A model generated the notes under the pieces. The model had not been told where the DNA came from, did no database searches, and worked only from the letters and a program-made list of their open reading frames with translations. From assembly GCF_002803065.1 (NCBI RefSeq), contig NZ_NNBL01000001.1, positions 590,724 through 654,723 of the forward strand: DNA of 64,000 bases, written 5' to 3'. The position numbers and the translations under genes were made by a program. Source of the DNA: Streptomyces sp. CB01635. GTDB lineage: Bacteria; Actinomycetota; Actinomycetes; Streptomycetales; Streptomycetaceae. Positions 25,930 through 33,505 of this stretch are shown here, one piece after another. How positions within the stretch are numbered: position 1 is the first letter of the stretch; the number at the start of each line of letters is the position of its first letter.

Positions 25930-26015
25930 CCGCTCCCCGCCGAGGGCCCTCGCGCCCGCACGTCGATGTCGGATTCTCGCCAGCCAGGGCGCTGGCCATC
26001 GGCGATGCTTACTGC

Positions 26016-27482
26016 ATGCACACCGATACCGACCGATGCGTCCGGGCCGTCCAGTCCAAGGACGCCCGCTTCGACGGCTGGTTCTTCACCGCCGTCCTGA
26101 CGACCCGGATCTACTGCAGGCCCAGCTGCCCGGTAGTGCCTCCGAAGCCCGAGAACATGACCTTCCTGCCCAGCGCCGCCGCGTGCCAGCAGGCCGGATT
26201 CCGGGCCTGCAAGCGCTGCCGCCCCGACACGAGCCCCGGCTCCCCGGAGTGGAACCAGCGCGCCGACCTGGTCGCCCGCGCCATGCGCCTCATCGGCGAC
26301 GGCGTCGTCGACCGCGAGGGCGTCCCCGGCCTCGCCGGACGCCTCGGCTACAGCCCCCGCCAGGTCGAGCGCCAGCTCCTCGCCGAGCTGGGCGCGGGCC
26401 CGCTCGCCCTGGCCCGCGCCCAGCGTGCCCAGACCGCGCGGATCCTCGTGGAAACGACCGAGCTGCCGATGGCCGACATCGCCTTCGCCGCCGGCTTCTC
26501 CTCCATCCGCACCTTCAACGACACGGTTCGCGAGGTCTTCGCGCTCTCCCCGAGCGAGCTGCGCACCCGCGCGCCCAGGAACGGTGCCACTGCACCCGGC
26601 GCGATCACGCTGCGCCTCCCGTTCCGCGCCCCGCTCAACCCCGACAACCTCTTCGGCCACCTCGCCGCGACCGCCGTACCGGGCGTCGAGGAGTGGCGCG
26701 ACGGTGCGTACCGGCGCACGCTGCGCCTCCCCTACGGGCACGGCATCGTCACCCTCACGCCCACCCCCGACCACATCGGCTGCCGCCTCGTCCTCACCGA
26801 CCAGCGCGATCTGACCGTCGCGATCAGCCGCTGCCGCCGCATGCTCGACCTGGACGCCGACCCCGTCGCCGTGGACGAGCAGCTGCGAGCGGACCCGCTG
26901 CTCGCCCCGCTCGTCGACAAGGCGCCCGGCCGCCGGGTGCCGCGCACCGTCGACGAGCCAGAGTTCGCGGTCCGCGCCGTACTCGGCCAGCAGGTGTCCA
27001 CGGCCGCCGCCCGCACCCACGCCGCGCGCCTCGTCACCGCGCACGGCGAGCCCGTCGACGACCCTGAGGGCGGCCTCACCCATCTCTTCCCCTCACCGGC
27101 GTCGCTCGCGGCCCTCGACCCCGAGGCGCTCGCCCTGCCGCGCAGCCGCCGCACCACCCTGACCACACTGGTGCGCGAACTCGCGGAGGGCGCCATCGTC
27201 CTCGGCCCGGAGAGCGACTGGGACGAGGCCCGCGCCCGGCTCATGGCGCTGCCCGGATTCGGGCCCTGGACGGTCGAGGTCATCGCGATGCGCGCCCTCG
27301 GCGACCCTGACGCCTTCTTGCCCACCGACCTCGGAATGCGGCGCGCCGCACAGGAGTTGGGGCTGCCCCACACCCCGGCCGCCCTCACCGCGCGCGCCGC
27401 GTCCTGGCGCCCCTGGCGCGCGTACGCCGTCCAGTACCTGTGGGCCACCGACGACCACCCGATCAACTTCCTCCCCGCGTAA
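26016..27482 (+). CDS. Ada-AlkA fusion: methylation-sensing regulator and 3-methyladenine DNA glycosylase
   Basis: A 488-residue fusion. The N-terminal Ada zinc domain has C34, C38, C65 and C68 with the exact E. coli Ada spacing (C-x3-C-x26-C-x2-C), so C34 should take methyl groups from DNA phosphotriesters. An AraC-type HTH follows (about 85-185, ADIAFAAGFSSIRTFND). From about 195 comes the AlkA glycosylase with its helix-hairpin-helix LPGFGPWTVEVIAMRAL and catalytic D438 (FLPTDLGMRR). It senses alkylation and excises damaged bases. The ogt gene follows 13 bp later, giving an adaptive-response operon. The frame is open upstream, but the Ada domain starts right at the ATG. Confidence 0.95.
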   Translation: MHTDTDRCVRAVQSKDARFDGWFFTAVLTTRIYCRPSCPVVPPKPENMTFLPSAAACQQAGFRACKRCRPDTSPGSPEWNQRADLVARAMRLIGDGVVDREGVPGLAGRLGYSPRQVERQLLAELGAGPLALARAQRAQTARILVETTELPMADIAFAAGFSSIRTFNDTVREVFALSPSELRTRAPRNGATAPGAITLRLPFRAPLNPDNLFGHLAATAVPGVEEWRDGAYRRTLRLPYGHGIVTLTPTPDHIGCRLVLTDQRDLTVAISRCRRMLDLDADPVAVDEQLRADPLLAPLVDKAPGRRVPRTVDEPEFAVRAVLGQQVSTAAARTHAARLVTAHGEPVDDPEGGLTHLFPSPASLAALDPEALALPRSRRTTLTTLVRELAEGAIVLGPESDWDEARARLMALPGFGPWTVEVIAMRALGDPDAFLPTDLGMRRAAQELGLPHTPAALTARAASWRPWRAYAVQYLWATDDHPINFLPA

Positions 27483-27495
27483 GGGACTCGGCATC

Positions 27496-27984
27496 ATGAC
27501 CGGCAAGCAGCACCACGTCCTCGACAGCCCCTACGGGCCGCTCACGCTCGTCGCCACCGACGGCACACTCAGCGGCCTCTACATGACAGACCAGCGCCAC
27601 CGCCCCGCCGAGGAGACCTTCGGGGAGCGCGACGGTCGGCCCTTCGGGGCGGTCATCGACCAGCTGGAGGCCTACTTCCAGGGCGAGTTGCAAGAGTTCG
27701 ACCTGCCGCTGCGCCTCGAAGGGACGCCCTTCCAGCGCAGCGTCTGGGAGCAGCTCCAGCGCATCCCGTACGGGGAGACCCGCACCTACGGGGAGCTCGC
27801 CGAGGCCCTCGGCAACGCGAACGCGTCCCGCGCCGTGGGCCTCGCCAACGGCAAGAACCCCGTCGGCGTCATCGTCCCCTGCCACCGCGTCATCGGCGCG
27901 AGCGGCGGCCTGACCGGCTACGGCGGCGGCCTGGAACGCAAGCAGCGCCTCCTCGACTTCGAACAGGGCGCGGCGCTGTTCTAG
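27496..27984 (+). CDS. ogt: methylated-DNA--protein-cysteine methyltransferase
   Basis: A 162-residue suicide repair protein. PCHRV carries the acceptor C129; IPYGETRTYGELAEALGNAN is the DNA-binding helix-turn-helix, and the arginine finger lies in ASRAVGLANGKNP. It removes O6-alkyl groups from guanine. Directly downstream of the Ada-AlkA fusion and probably induced by it. The stop is followed after three bases by a 14-bp tandem repeat. Confidence 0.96.
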   Translation: MTGKQHHVLDSPYGPLTLVATDGTLSGLYMTDQRHRPAEETFGERDGRPFGAVIDQLEAYFQGELQEFDLPLRLEGTPFQRSVWEQLQRIPYGETRTYGELAEALGNANASRAVGLANGKNPVGVIVPCHRVIGASGGLTGYGGGLERKQRLLDFEQGAALF

Positions 27985-27987
27985 CGA

Positions 27988-28029
27988 GATCCCTTACGCC
28001 GGATCCCTTACCCCGGATCCCTTACGGGG
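27988..28029. repeat. three tandem copies of a 14-bp repeat
   Basis: Unit GATCCCTTACnnnG: GATCCCTTACGCCG, GATCCCTTACCCCG and GATCCCTTACGGGG, back to back. It lies between the ogt stop and the broken sirtuin, and the third unit supplies that remnant's final TAA. The copies differ only in bases 11-13. Confidence 0.8.
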
Positions 28030-28395
28030 TCAGCTCGCCGAGGAGCCGTGGAAGCGCCGTCCCGATCGGCTCCCGCACGGCCTCGGCGGCCTGGTCGTCG
28101 TACGGCGTCGGCTCGGCGTTCACGATGACGAGCCGCGCCGTTGTCCGCCGCGAGGCCCGCGAGTCCCGCGGTGGGCTGCACCTGGAGGCTGCTGCCGACG
28201 GCGAAGAACACCTGGCGCGCCTTGGCGATCGACACCGCCGCGCCCAGCACCACCGGGCCGGGCCGCTCCCCGGACATCACGGTCGCCGGCTTCAGGATCC
28301 CCGCACACCAGACAGGCGGGATCGTCCTCGCCCGCCCCGACCCGCGCGACGGCGTCCGTCATCGCGTCCCCGGTACCCATGGCCTGTTTGGCGCA
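28022..28395 (-). pseudogene. decayed 3' fragment of a sirtuin gene
   Basis: Reading the minus strand, three successive frames match the intact sirtuin at 32157-32894. First AVARVGAGEDDPACLVC (compare ALARVEAGEDDPPCLEC); then, after loss of two G's at TGCGGGG, TVMSGERPGPVVLGAA and QVFFAVGSSLQVQP; then, after a second two-base loss near ADNG, LVIVNAEPTPYDD to the stop. The part with the NAD-binding GAGIS motif and the catalytic His is absent upstream. One zinc CxxC pair survives. It has the same orientation as the intact gene, about 4 kb away. Confidence 0.9.
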
Positions 28396-28485
28396 TCGCT
28401 GTCTTCCTCCCGAGTGACCCCGGTGGCGCGAGCCCTGGATCGCTGGTGTCTGTACGAAGGAGGACCAGGCAGAAAGCGGGAGACC

Positions 28486-29124
28486 ATGGAGCGACAGCAC
28501 GAGCGCCTCGCGACACCCTGGGCCGCCGGGGTGGCCGGGGTGGTGTTCGCGATCCTGATGGCCGCGGCGATCGTCCTGATGCGCATCGCTCTGCCCGGCG
28601 GCAACGGCGGGGACGACGTAACCGTCGATGCCGGACAGCGCAGCGCGGTGCGGACGGCGCTGGCGCTGCTCCCGTTCGCCGGGATCGCCTTCCTGTGGTT
28701 CATGGGCGCCCTGCGCGAGCAGGCCGGCGAGGGTGAGGACCGGTTCGTCTCCACCGTGTTCCTGGGCAGCGGCCTGGTCTTCGTCGCCACCCTGTTCGGC
28801 GCCGCCGCAGCAGCGGGAACCGTGCTCGACGAGAGTCAGCAGCACCCTCCTTTCGGCCGGCACTTCGCCTACGCCCTGCTGACCACGTACGCCATGCGGA
28901 TGGCGGCCGTGTTCATCATCACGACCTCGACCATCGGCCGCCGGCTCGGCATCCTCCCGCACCCGCTCGTCGCCCTCGGCTACCTGGCGGGCCTTACGCT
29001 GCTCGTGGTGGGAGCGAACCTGCCCTGGTCCGAACTGGTCTTCCCGGCCTGGGCGTTGCTCGTCAGCCTGAACATCCTGCGACGTCGTCGTCCCGCCCGG
29101 TCACAGCCGGCCACATCGACCTGA
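28486..29124 (+). CDS. multi-pass membrane protein of unknown function
   Basis: A 212-residue protein with about six transmembrane segments (around residues 12-35, 57-75, 91-112, 127-150, 163-182 and 185-203). Between helices 1 and 2 is a short charged loop (GGNGGDDVTVDAGQRSAV), and the tail is Arg-rich (RRRRPARS). It resembles conserved streptomycete hypothetical membrane proteins, and I cannot assign a function. The ATG at 28486 starts just before the first helix; its Shine-Dalgarno is weak. It lies between the broken sirtuin and the P450 operon and may have come with that operon. Confidence 0.7.
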   Translation: MERQHERLATPWAAGVAGVVFAILMAAAIVLMRIALPGGNGGDDVTVDAGQRSAVRTALALLPFAGIAFLWFMGALREQAGEGEDRFVSTVFLGSGLVFVATLFGAAAAAGTVLDESQQHPPFGRHFAYALLTTYAMRMAAVFIITTSTIGRRLGILPHPLVALGYLAGLTLLVVGANLPWSELVFPAWALLVSLNILRRRRPARSQPATST

Positions 29125-29232
29125 GCCGGCCACACCGCTCACTCGAACGGTCGCCTTCTCGTCGCCGCATCCCGTCCGGACACCGAGGGTGGTCACAGGG
29201 GGCTGAGCGGGCCGTTGGAGAGGACCGATCCC

Positions 29233-29460
29233 GTGGTGAGGATTGCCGTCGACCTGAACCGCTGTCAGGGGTACGCGCAGTGCGCGTTCCTCGCGCCCGA
29301 GGTCTTCGCCATGCACGGCGAGGAGGCGCTGCTGTACCACCCGGAGGCCGACCAGGCGCAGCGCGAGAAGCTGGCTCAGGCCGCCGCAGCGTGCCCCGTT
29401 CAGGCCATCCTGGTCGATGCGGTGGACGCCCCGGGCGACGGGGTGTCCGGTGAACGGTGA
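29233..29460 (+). CDS. small P450-type ferredoxin, three-cysteine cluster
   Basis: A 75-residue electron carrier. The cysteine pattern is CQGYAQC (C-x5-C) and a distant ACP, so only three cluster cysteines are present, as in [3Fe-4S] (or substituted [4Fe-4S]) ferredoxins that serve actinobacterial cytochromes P450. The GTG at 29233 is favoured by GGAGAGG at 29217-29223 over the TTG at 29215. It overlaps the reductase start by 11 bp; reductase and P450 follow, giving a complete three-component monooxygenase. Confidence 0.9.
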   Translation: MVRIAVDLNRCQGYAQCAFLAPEVFAMHGEEALLYHPEADQAQREKLAQAAAACPVQAILVDAVDAPGDGVSGER

Positions 29461-30841
29461 CGGATCACTGGAACGGCTCAAGCGCGAAGGGCGCATCGTC
29501 GTCGTCGGCGCCTCGCTGGCCGGCCTGCGGGCTGCGGAAACCCTGCGTGACGAGGGCTTCGCGGGCTCGCTGACCATCATCGGTGACGAGCCCTACGAGC
29601 CGTACGACCGACCCCCGCTGTCCAAGCAGGTGCTGCTGGGCAAGGCGACCGCCGACGGTACCTCGCTGCCCAGACGCCGGTCCGTCGACGCGACCTGGCG
29701 GCTCGGGGTCCCGGCCACCGGCCTGGACATGCCCGCCAAGCGGGTGCGGCTGGCCGACGGCGACGAAGTGCCGTACGACCGGCTGCTGATCGCCACCGGG
29801 GTACGGGCGCGACCGTGGCCTCGCGAGGCCGAGGCGGAACTTGACGGCGTCTTCGTGCTGCGGACCCGCGACGACGCAGCCGCGCTCGCACGGCGGCTCG
29901 ACGAGGGACCCAAGCGGGTCTTCGTCATCGGCGCCGGGTTCACCGGCTCGGAGATCGCCTCCGCCTGCCGCGAACGCGGCCTTCCGGTCACCGTCGCCGA
30001 GCGCGCCGCGGCGCCCCTGGCCGGCGCACTCGGCGGGGTGGTCGGCGCGGTCGCCGCCGAACTCCATCGCCAGCACGGCGTGGACCTGCGGTGCGGAGTC
30101 ATGGTGACCGCTCTGGAGGGCGACGCCTCGGGACGTGTGCGCGCCGCGCACCTGTCCGACGGCTCCACCGTGGAGACCGACGTGGTGGTTGTCTCGCTCG
30201 GCGCCACCCGCAACACCGGTTGGCTCGCCGGATCCGGACTCGGGGCGGGCCCTCGCGGGATCGCGTGCGATGCCGGCTGCCGCGCGTTCGACATCCGGGG
30301 AATCGTGACCGACGACATCTATGTGGCGGGCGACGTCGCCCGCTCCCCGCACGCCTTGTTCGGCTACCAGTTCCTGTCCCTGGAGCACTGGGGCAATGCC
30401 GTGGCCCAGGCCGGGATCGCGGCGCACAACATGCTGAGCGAAAGTACCGACCGGCTCCCCCACATGTGGATGCCTGCCTTCTGGTCCTCGCAGTTCGGAG
30501 TCAACATCAAGTCGGTCGGGGTGCCGTCACTGGGGACGGAGATCTTCATCTCCCAGGGTTTGCTCGAGGAGCGCCGGTTCGTCGGCGTCTACGGGTACCA
30601 AGGGCGCGTCATCGGTGCGGTCGCCTTCGACCATGGCCGGTGGATGCCGTTCTACCAGGAGTTGATCGAGACCACCGCACCGTTCCCGCCGCCGTTCCTC
30701 ACGGTCGACCGGCGCTCGGAGGGACAGCAGCCGATGGACGCGGACTACCCCGACCCGTCGGTCCCCACTCACGGCCCCACCGTGACCCTCAGCGGATACT
30801 CGCCGGCCGACCGCCGGATGACGTTCACCCCTGCGCACTGA
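29450..30841 (+). CDS. NAD(P)H:ferredoxin reductase (FAD-dependent, putidaredoxin-reductase type)
   Basis: A 463-residue class I ferredoxin reductase. The FAD-binding fold begins IVVVGASLAGLRAAETL, the NAD-binding fold is VFVIGAGFTGSEIAS, and IYVAGDVARSPH binds the FAD ribityl chain. It passes electrons from NAD(P)H to the small ferredoxin whose gene it overlaps. The C-terminal 25 residues (PTHGPTVTLSGYSPADRR) are typical of this group. GTG 29450 is used because an earlier start would lengthen the overlap without homology. Confidence 0.9.
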   Translation: MNGDGSLERLKREGRIVVVGASLAGLRAAETLRDEGFAGSLTIIGDEPYEPYDRPPLSKQVLLGKATADGTSLPRRRSVDATWRLGVPATGLDMPAKRVRLADGDEVPYDRLLIATGVRARPWPREAEAELDGVFVLRTRDDAAALARRLDEGPKRVFVIGAGFTGSEIASACRERGLPVTVAERAAAPLAGALGGVVGAVAAELHRQHGVDLRCGVMVTALEGDASGRVRAAHLSDGSTVETDVVVVSLGATRNTGWLAGSGLGAGPRGIACDAGCRAFDIRGIVTDDIYVAGDVARSPHALFGYQFLSLEHWGNAVAQAGIAAHNMLSESTDRLPHMWMPAFWSSQFGVNIKSVGVPSLGTEIFISQGLLEERRFVGVYGYQGRVIGAVAFDHGRWMPFYQELIETTAPFPPPFLTVDRRSEGQQPMDADYPDPSVPTHGPTVTLSGYSPADRRMTFTPAH

Positions 30842-30868
30842 CCCGCAGCACGGCCACGAGGACTCGCC

Positions 30869-32107
30869 ATGACGCAATCCCCCCTGCACCAGATCCTGGA
30901 CTACGCCAACCGCGCCAATCCGTACCCGATCTACGAAGAGCTGCGGAAGACGCCGGTCCTCCACGAAGAGGACGGGCCGTACGTGGTCAGCACCTACTAC
31001 GAGATCCGCAGCCTCCTGCACGATCCCCGGATCAGTTCCGACGCCCGCAACGTGGCCTCGACCGCCCGCGACCCGCTGGCCGAGTCGTCCCAGGAGGACG
31101 AGAGCGCCCTGCCGCCGAGCTTCCTGCGGCTCGACCCTCCGGAACACGACCGGCTGCGACGTATGACGAACCGGCCCTTCGGCCCGCCGCACTCCCCTCA
31201 CCGGGTCGACGGGATGCGCGGAGAACTCCATGGCATCGTCTGCGGCCTCATCGACGGCATCGGCGATCCGGGCCGGATCGACCTGGTGGACCAGTTCTCC
31301 TACCCCTTCCCCGTGACGGTGATCTGCCGGCTGCTCGGGATTCCGCGCGAGGACGAGGCGCGCTTCCACACCTGGGCGGACACGATCGCCGCGAGCCTGG
31401 ACCCCGACCCGGACGCGGATCCCACCGAGCGGGGCAAGACGTCGCACGACGCCCGGATGCAACTGGGCATGTACCTGGCCGGCCTGATCGAGGAGCGCCG
31501 CAAGAAGCCCGGGAACGACATGCTCTCCGAGCTGGCGACGGCCAAGGGCGAAGACGGCTCGATGACCACGATGGAACTCCTCAGCACTGCGGCGCTGTTG
31601 CTGATCGCGGGCCACGAGACGACCGTCAACCTGATCACCAACGGAATGCTGACCCTGCTGCGCAACCCCGATGTCCTGGAGCGGCTGCGCGCGGACCCGC
31701 GGCTGGCCGTGCCCATCGTCGAGGAACTGCTGCGCTTCGAGCCGCCCGTACAACTGGTGCCGCAGCGCACCACCCTCGCCGACATCGAGGTCCGCGGAGT
31801 CACCATCCCCAAGGGCGCCTCCCTCTGGCTGGTCCTGGCGTCCGGCAACCGCGACCCTCAGCGCTTCGAGAATCCGGACCGCTTCGACCCGGACCGCGGG
31901 GACATCCAGCATCTCGGCCTGGGCAGCGGCATCCACAGCTGTTTCGGCGCACCTCTCGCCCGGCTGGAGGCCCAGTTCGCCCTGTCGGAACTGGCCCGGA
32001 GGCTGGAGAACCCACGTCTGCTAGAGGACCCGCCGCCGTACCGGCAGAACGCCGTGCTGCGCGGGCCGCGGCATCTGTCCATCGCTTGCGACGGGATCCG
32101 CCCTTAG
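30869..32107 (+). CDS. cytochrome P450 monooxygenase
   Basis: A 412-residue soluble bacterial P450. The I-helix oxygen-activation motif is AGHETT, the ExxR motif is EELLR, and the haem loop is GSGIHSCFGAPLAR with the thiolate ligand C358. LRLDPPEHDRLRRM is the usual C-helix region. It oxidises an unknown small molecule using the two electron-transfer partners encoded upstream. No biosynthetic core gene lies near, so degradation or detoxification is as likely as natural-product tailoring. Its TAG stop lies in the 61-bp palindromic element shared with the convergent sirtuin. Confidence 0.93.
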   Translation: MTQSPLHQILDYANRANPYPIYEELRKTPVLHEEDGPYVVSTYYEIRSLLHDPRISSDARNVASTARDPLAESSQEDESALPPSFLRLDPPEHDRLRRMTNRPFGPPHSPHRVDGMRGELHGIVCGLIDGIGDPGRIDLVDQFSYPFPVTVICRLLGIPREDEARFHTWADTIAASLDPDPDADPTERGKTSHDARMQLGMYLAGLIEERRKKPGNDMLSELATAKGEDGSMTTMELLSTAALLLIAGHETTVNLITNGMLTLLRNPDVLERLRADPRLAVPIVEELLRFEPPVQLVPQRTTLADIEVRGVTIPKGASLWLVLASGNRDPQRFENPDRFDPDRGDIQHLGLGSGIHSCFGAPLARLEAQFALSELARRLENPRLLEDPPPYRQNAVLRGPRHLSIACDGIRP

Positions 32108-32162
32108 GGCCTGTCCTGCGGATCAGCTCGGCGTCGCGGGGTCCGCCGGACCGGCCCTAGGG
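32102..32162. repeat. palindromic-ended intergenic element shared by two convergent stops
   Basis: CCTTAGGGCC at the left and GGCCCTAGGG at the right are inverted repeats matching at 9 of 10 positions, enclosing about 40 bp (TCCTGCGGATCAGCTCGG and on). The left arm gives the P450 gene its TAG and the right arm gives the minus-strand sirtuin its TAG. A related sequence begins at 3945. It could act as a bidirectional terminator, and it has the size and ends of a miniature mobile element. Confidence 0.7.
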
Positions 32163-32894
32163 GTGTGCCATGCCGAGTCGGCGCAGCAGCTTCGGCAGCG
32201 CGGTGCCGATGGGTTCGCGGATGACTTCGTCGGCCAATTCGTCGTACGGCGTCGCCTCGGCGTTGACGATGACGAGCCGCGCCCCATGATCCGCGGCAAC
32301 ACCGGCGAGCCCGGCGGCGGGCTGCACCTGGAGACTGCTCCCCACGGCGACGAACACCTGACACGCCTTGGTGATCGCGACGGCCTCACCCAGCACCACC
32401 GGATCGAGCCGCTCCCCGAACATCACGGTCGCCGACTTGAGGATCCCCCCGCACTCCAGGCACGGCGGATCGTCCTCCCCAGCCTCGACCCGGGCGAGGG
32501 CGTCCTCCATCGGCCCACGCGCATGACAGCCGGTACACACGAAACTCCGTGCGGAGCCGTGCAGTTCGAGGACCTTGCGGGCGGGCATCCCGGCGAGCTG
32601 GTGCAGCCCGTCCACGTTCTGCGTGATCACCCGCACGGGCACACCGGCCCGCTCCAGATCGGCGACGGCCCGGTGCGCGCCGTTCGGCTCGGCGGCAAGG
32701 GTCCGGTTCTTCCGCCGCATCTGCCACGACCGGCGCCGGATCTCGGGATCGCCCATGTAGTACTCGTACGTGACGAGCTTCTCCGCCTCCGGGTCACGCC
32801 GCCACAGACCGTTCGGCCCGCGGTAGTCCGGGATCCCGGAGTCCGTGGAGATGCCTGCACCACTGAGAATCGCGACGAGAGGCTGCGTGCTCAT
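32157..32894 (-). CDS. sirtuin NAD-dependent protein deacylase, CobB type
   Basis: A 245-residue Sir2-family enzyme. LSGAGISTDSGIPDYRG binds NAD, TQNVDGLHQLAG leads to the catalytic H112 (ELHGS), and C120/C123 and C145/C148 bind zinc. It removes acyl groups from lysines (for example on acetyl-CoA synthetase), making nicotinamide and O-acetyl-ADP-ribose. The ATG at 32894 starts just before the fold. Nudix and ADP-ribosylglycohydrolase genes lie upstream on the same strand with short gaps. A broken second copy is at 28022-28395. Confidence 0.95.
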   Translation of the reverse strand: MSTQPLVAILSGAGISTDSGIPDYRGPNGLWRRDPEAEKLVTYEYYMGDPEIRRRSWQMRRKNRTLAAEPNGAHRAVADLERAGVPVRVITQNVDGLHQLAGMPARKVLELHGSARSFVCTGCHARGPMEDALARVEAGEDDPPCLECGGILKSATVMFGERLDPVVLGEAVAITKACQVFVAVGSSLQVQPAAGLAGVAADHGARLVIVNAEATPYDELADEVIREPIGTALPKLLRRLGMAHP

Positions 32895-32963
32895 GCCGCC
32901 GAGGGTAGGCGCCTCTCCGGGCGGACCGCGAGGCGATATCGGCGCGCGCCGCACCAGGCCGGG

Positions 32964-33461
32964 TCAGCTCACGCGGTTGCCGTTCTCCAGTTCGGCCGTT
33001 CCCTCGCCCCGCGTGAGGACGTCGAGGGCTGTGAGGACGCGGCGGCCGAGTGAGCCCGGCAGGTACTCCGGCAGGTCGGGCCGGTCCACGAGGCGCCAGG
33101 AGAGCAGTTCCTCCTCCTGGAGCTTGATCGCCTTGAAGCGGTCCTCGTCCAGGACCCCGCCGTCGTACAGATAGGCCACGAGCGGCGGACGCGCGGCCGT
33201 GCCGGACACCCAGTCGACCGCGAGCAGCCGGCCGAGCTCCACGTCGAGGCCGATCTCCTCGGCGGTCTCGCGCCGGGCGCCCTGGCGCGGGGTCTCCCCG
33301 GTGTCGGACTCGACGGTGCCGCCCGGCAGCGCCCACCCGTCGCGGTAGTTCGGCTCGACGAGCAGCACGCGCCCCTCGGAGTCACGGAAGAGTGCGGCGG
33401 CGCCGCACAGGACGCGGGGGAGGCCCGCGATGTACGCGGCGAACTCGGCAGAGGCAGTCAT
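32964..33461 (-). CDS. Nudix hydrolase
   Basis: A 165-residue Nudix enzyme. The box is GGTVESDTGETPRQGARRET followed by AEEIGLD, two residues longer than the consensus between GG and the first Glu pair. It hydrolyses a nucleoside diphosphate linked to another group; ADP-ribose is a reasonable guess because sirtuin and ADP-ribosylglycohydrolase genes flank it, but nucleotide-sugar or oxidised-nucleotide substrates are possible. It is 69 bp upstream of the sirtuin start and 44 bp from the glycohydrolase stop, so one transcript is likely. Confidence 0.88.
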   Translation of the reverse strand: MTASAEFAAYIAGLPRVLCGAAALFRDSEGRVLLVEPNYRDGWALPGGTVESDTGETPRQGARRETAEEIGLDVELGRLLAVDWVSGTAARPPLVAYLYDGGVLDEDRFKAIKLQEEELLSWRLVDRPDLPEYLPGSLGRRVLTALDVLTRGEGTAELENGNRVS

Positions 33462-33505
33462 GAGGGAAGCCTAACGACCGTGTGCCGGGGCCCGTGGCCG
33501 CCGGA

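Noticed and set aside
28120..28962. 280-codon minus-strand frame over the membrane-protein gene
   Set aside because: Only its end resembles a protein (part of the sirtuin remnant). The remainder is antisense to a membrane protein with clear hydrophobic helices.
29233..32107. The P450 operon as part of a natural-product gene cluster
   Set aside because: No polyketide synthase, peptide synthetase, terpene synthase, lanthipeptide or other core gene is within reach; flanking genes are repair, sirtuin and transport functions.
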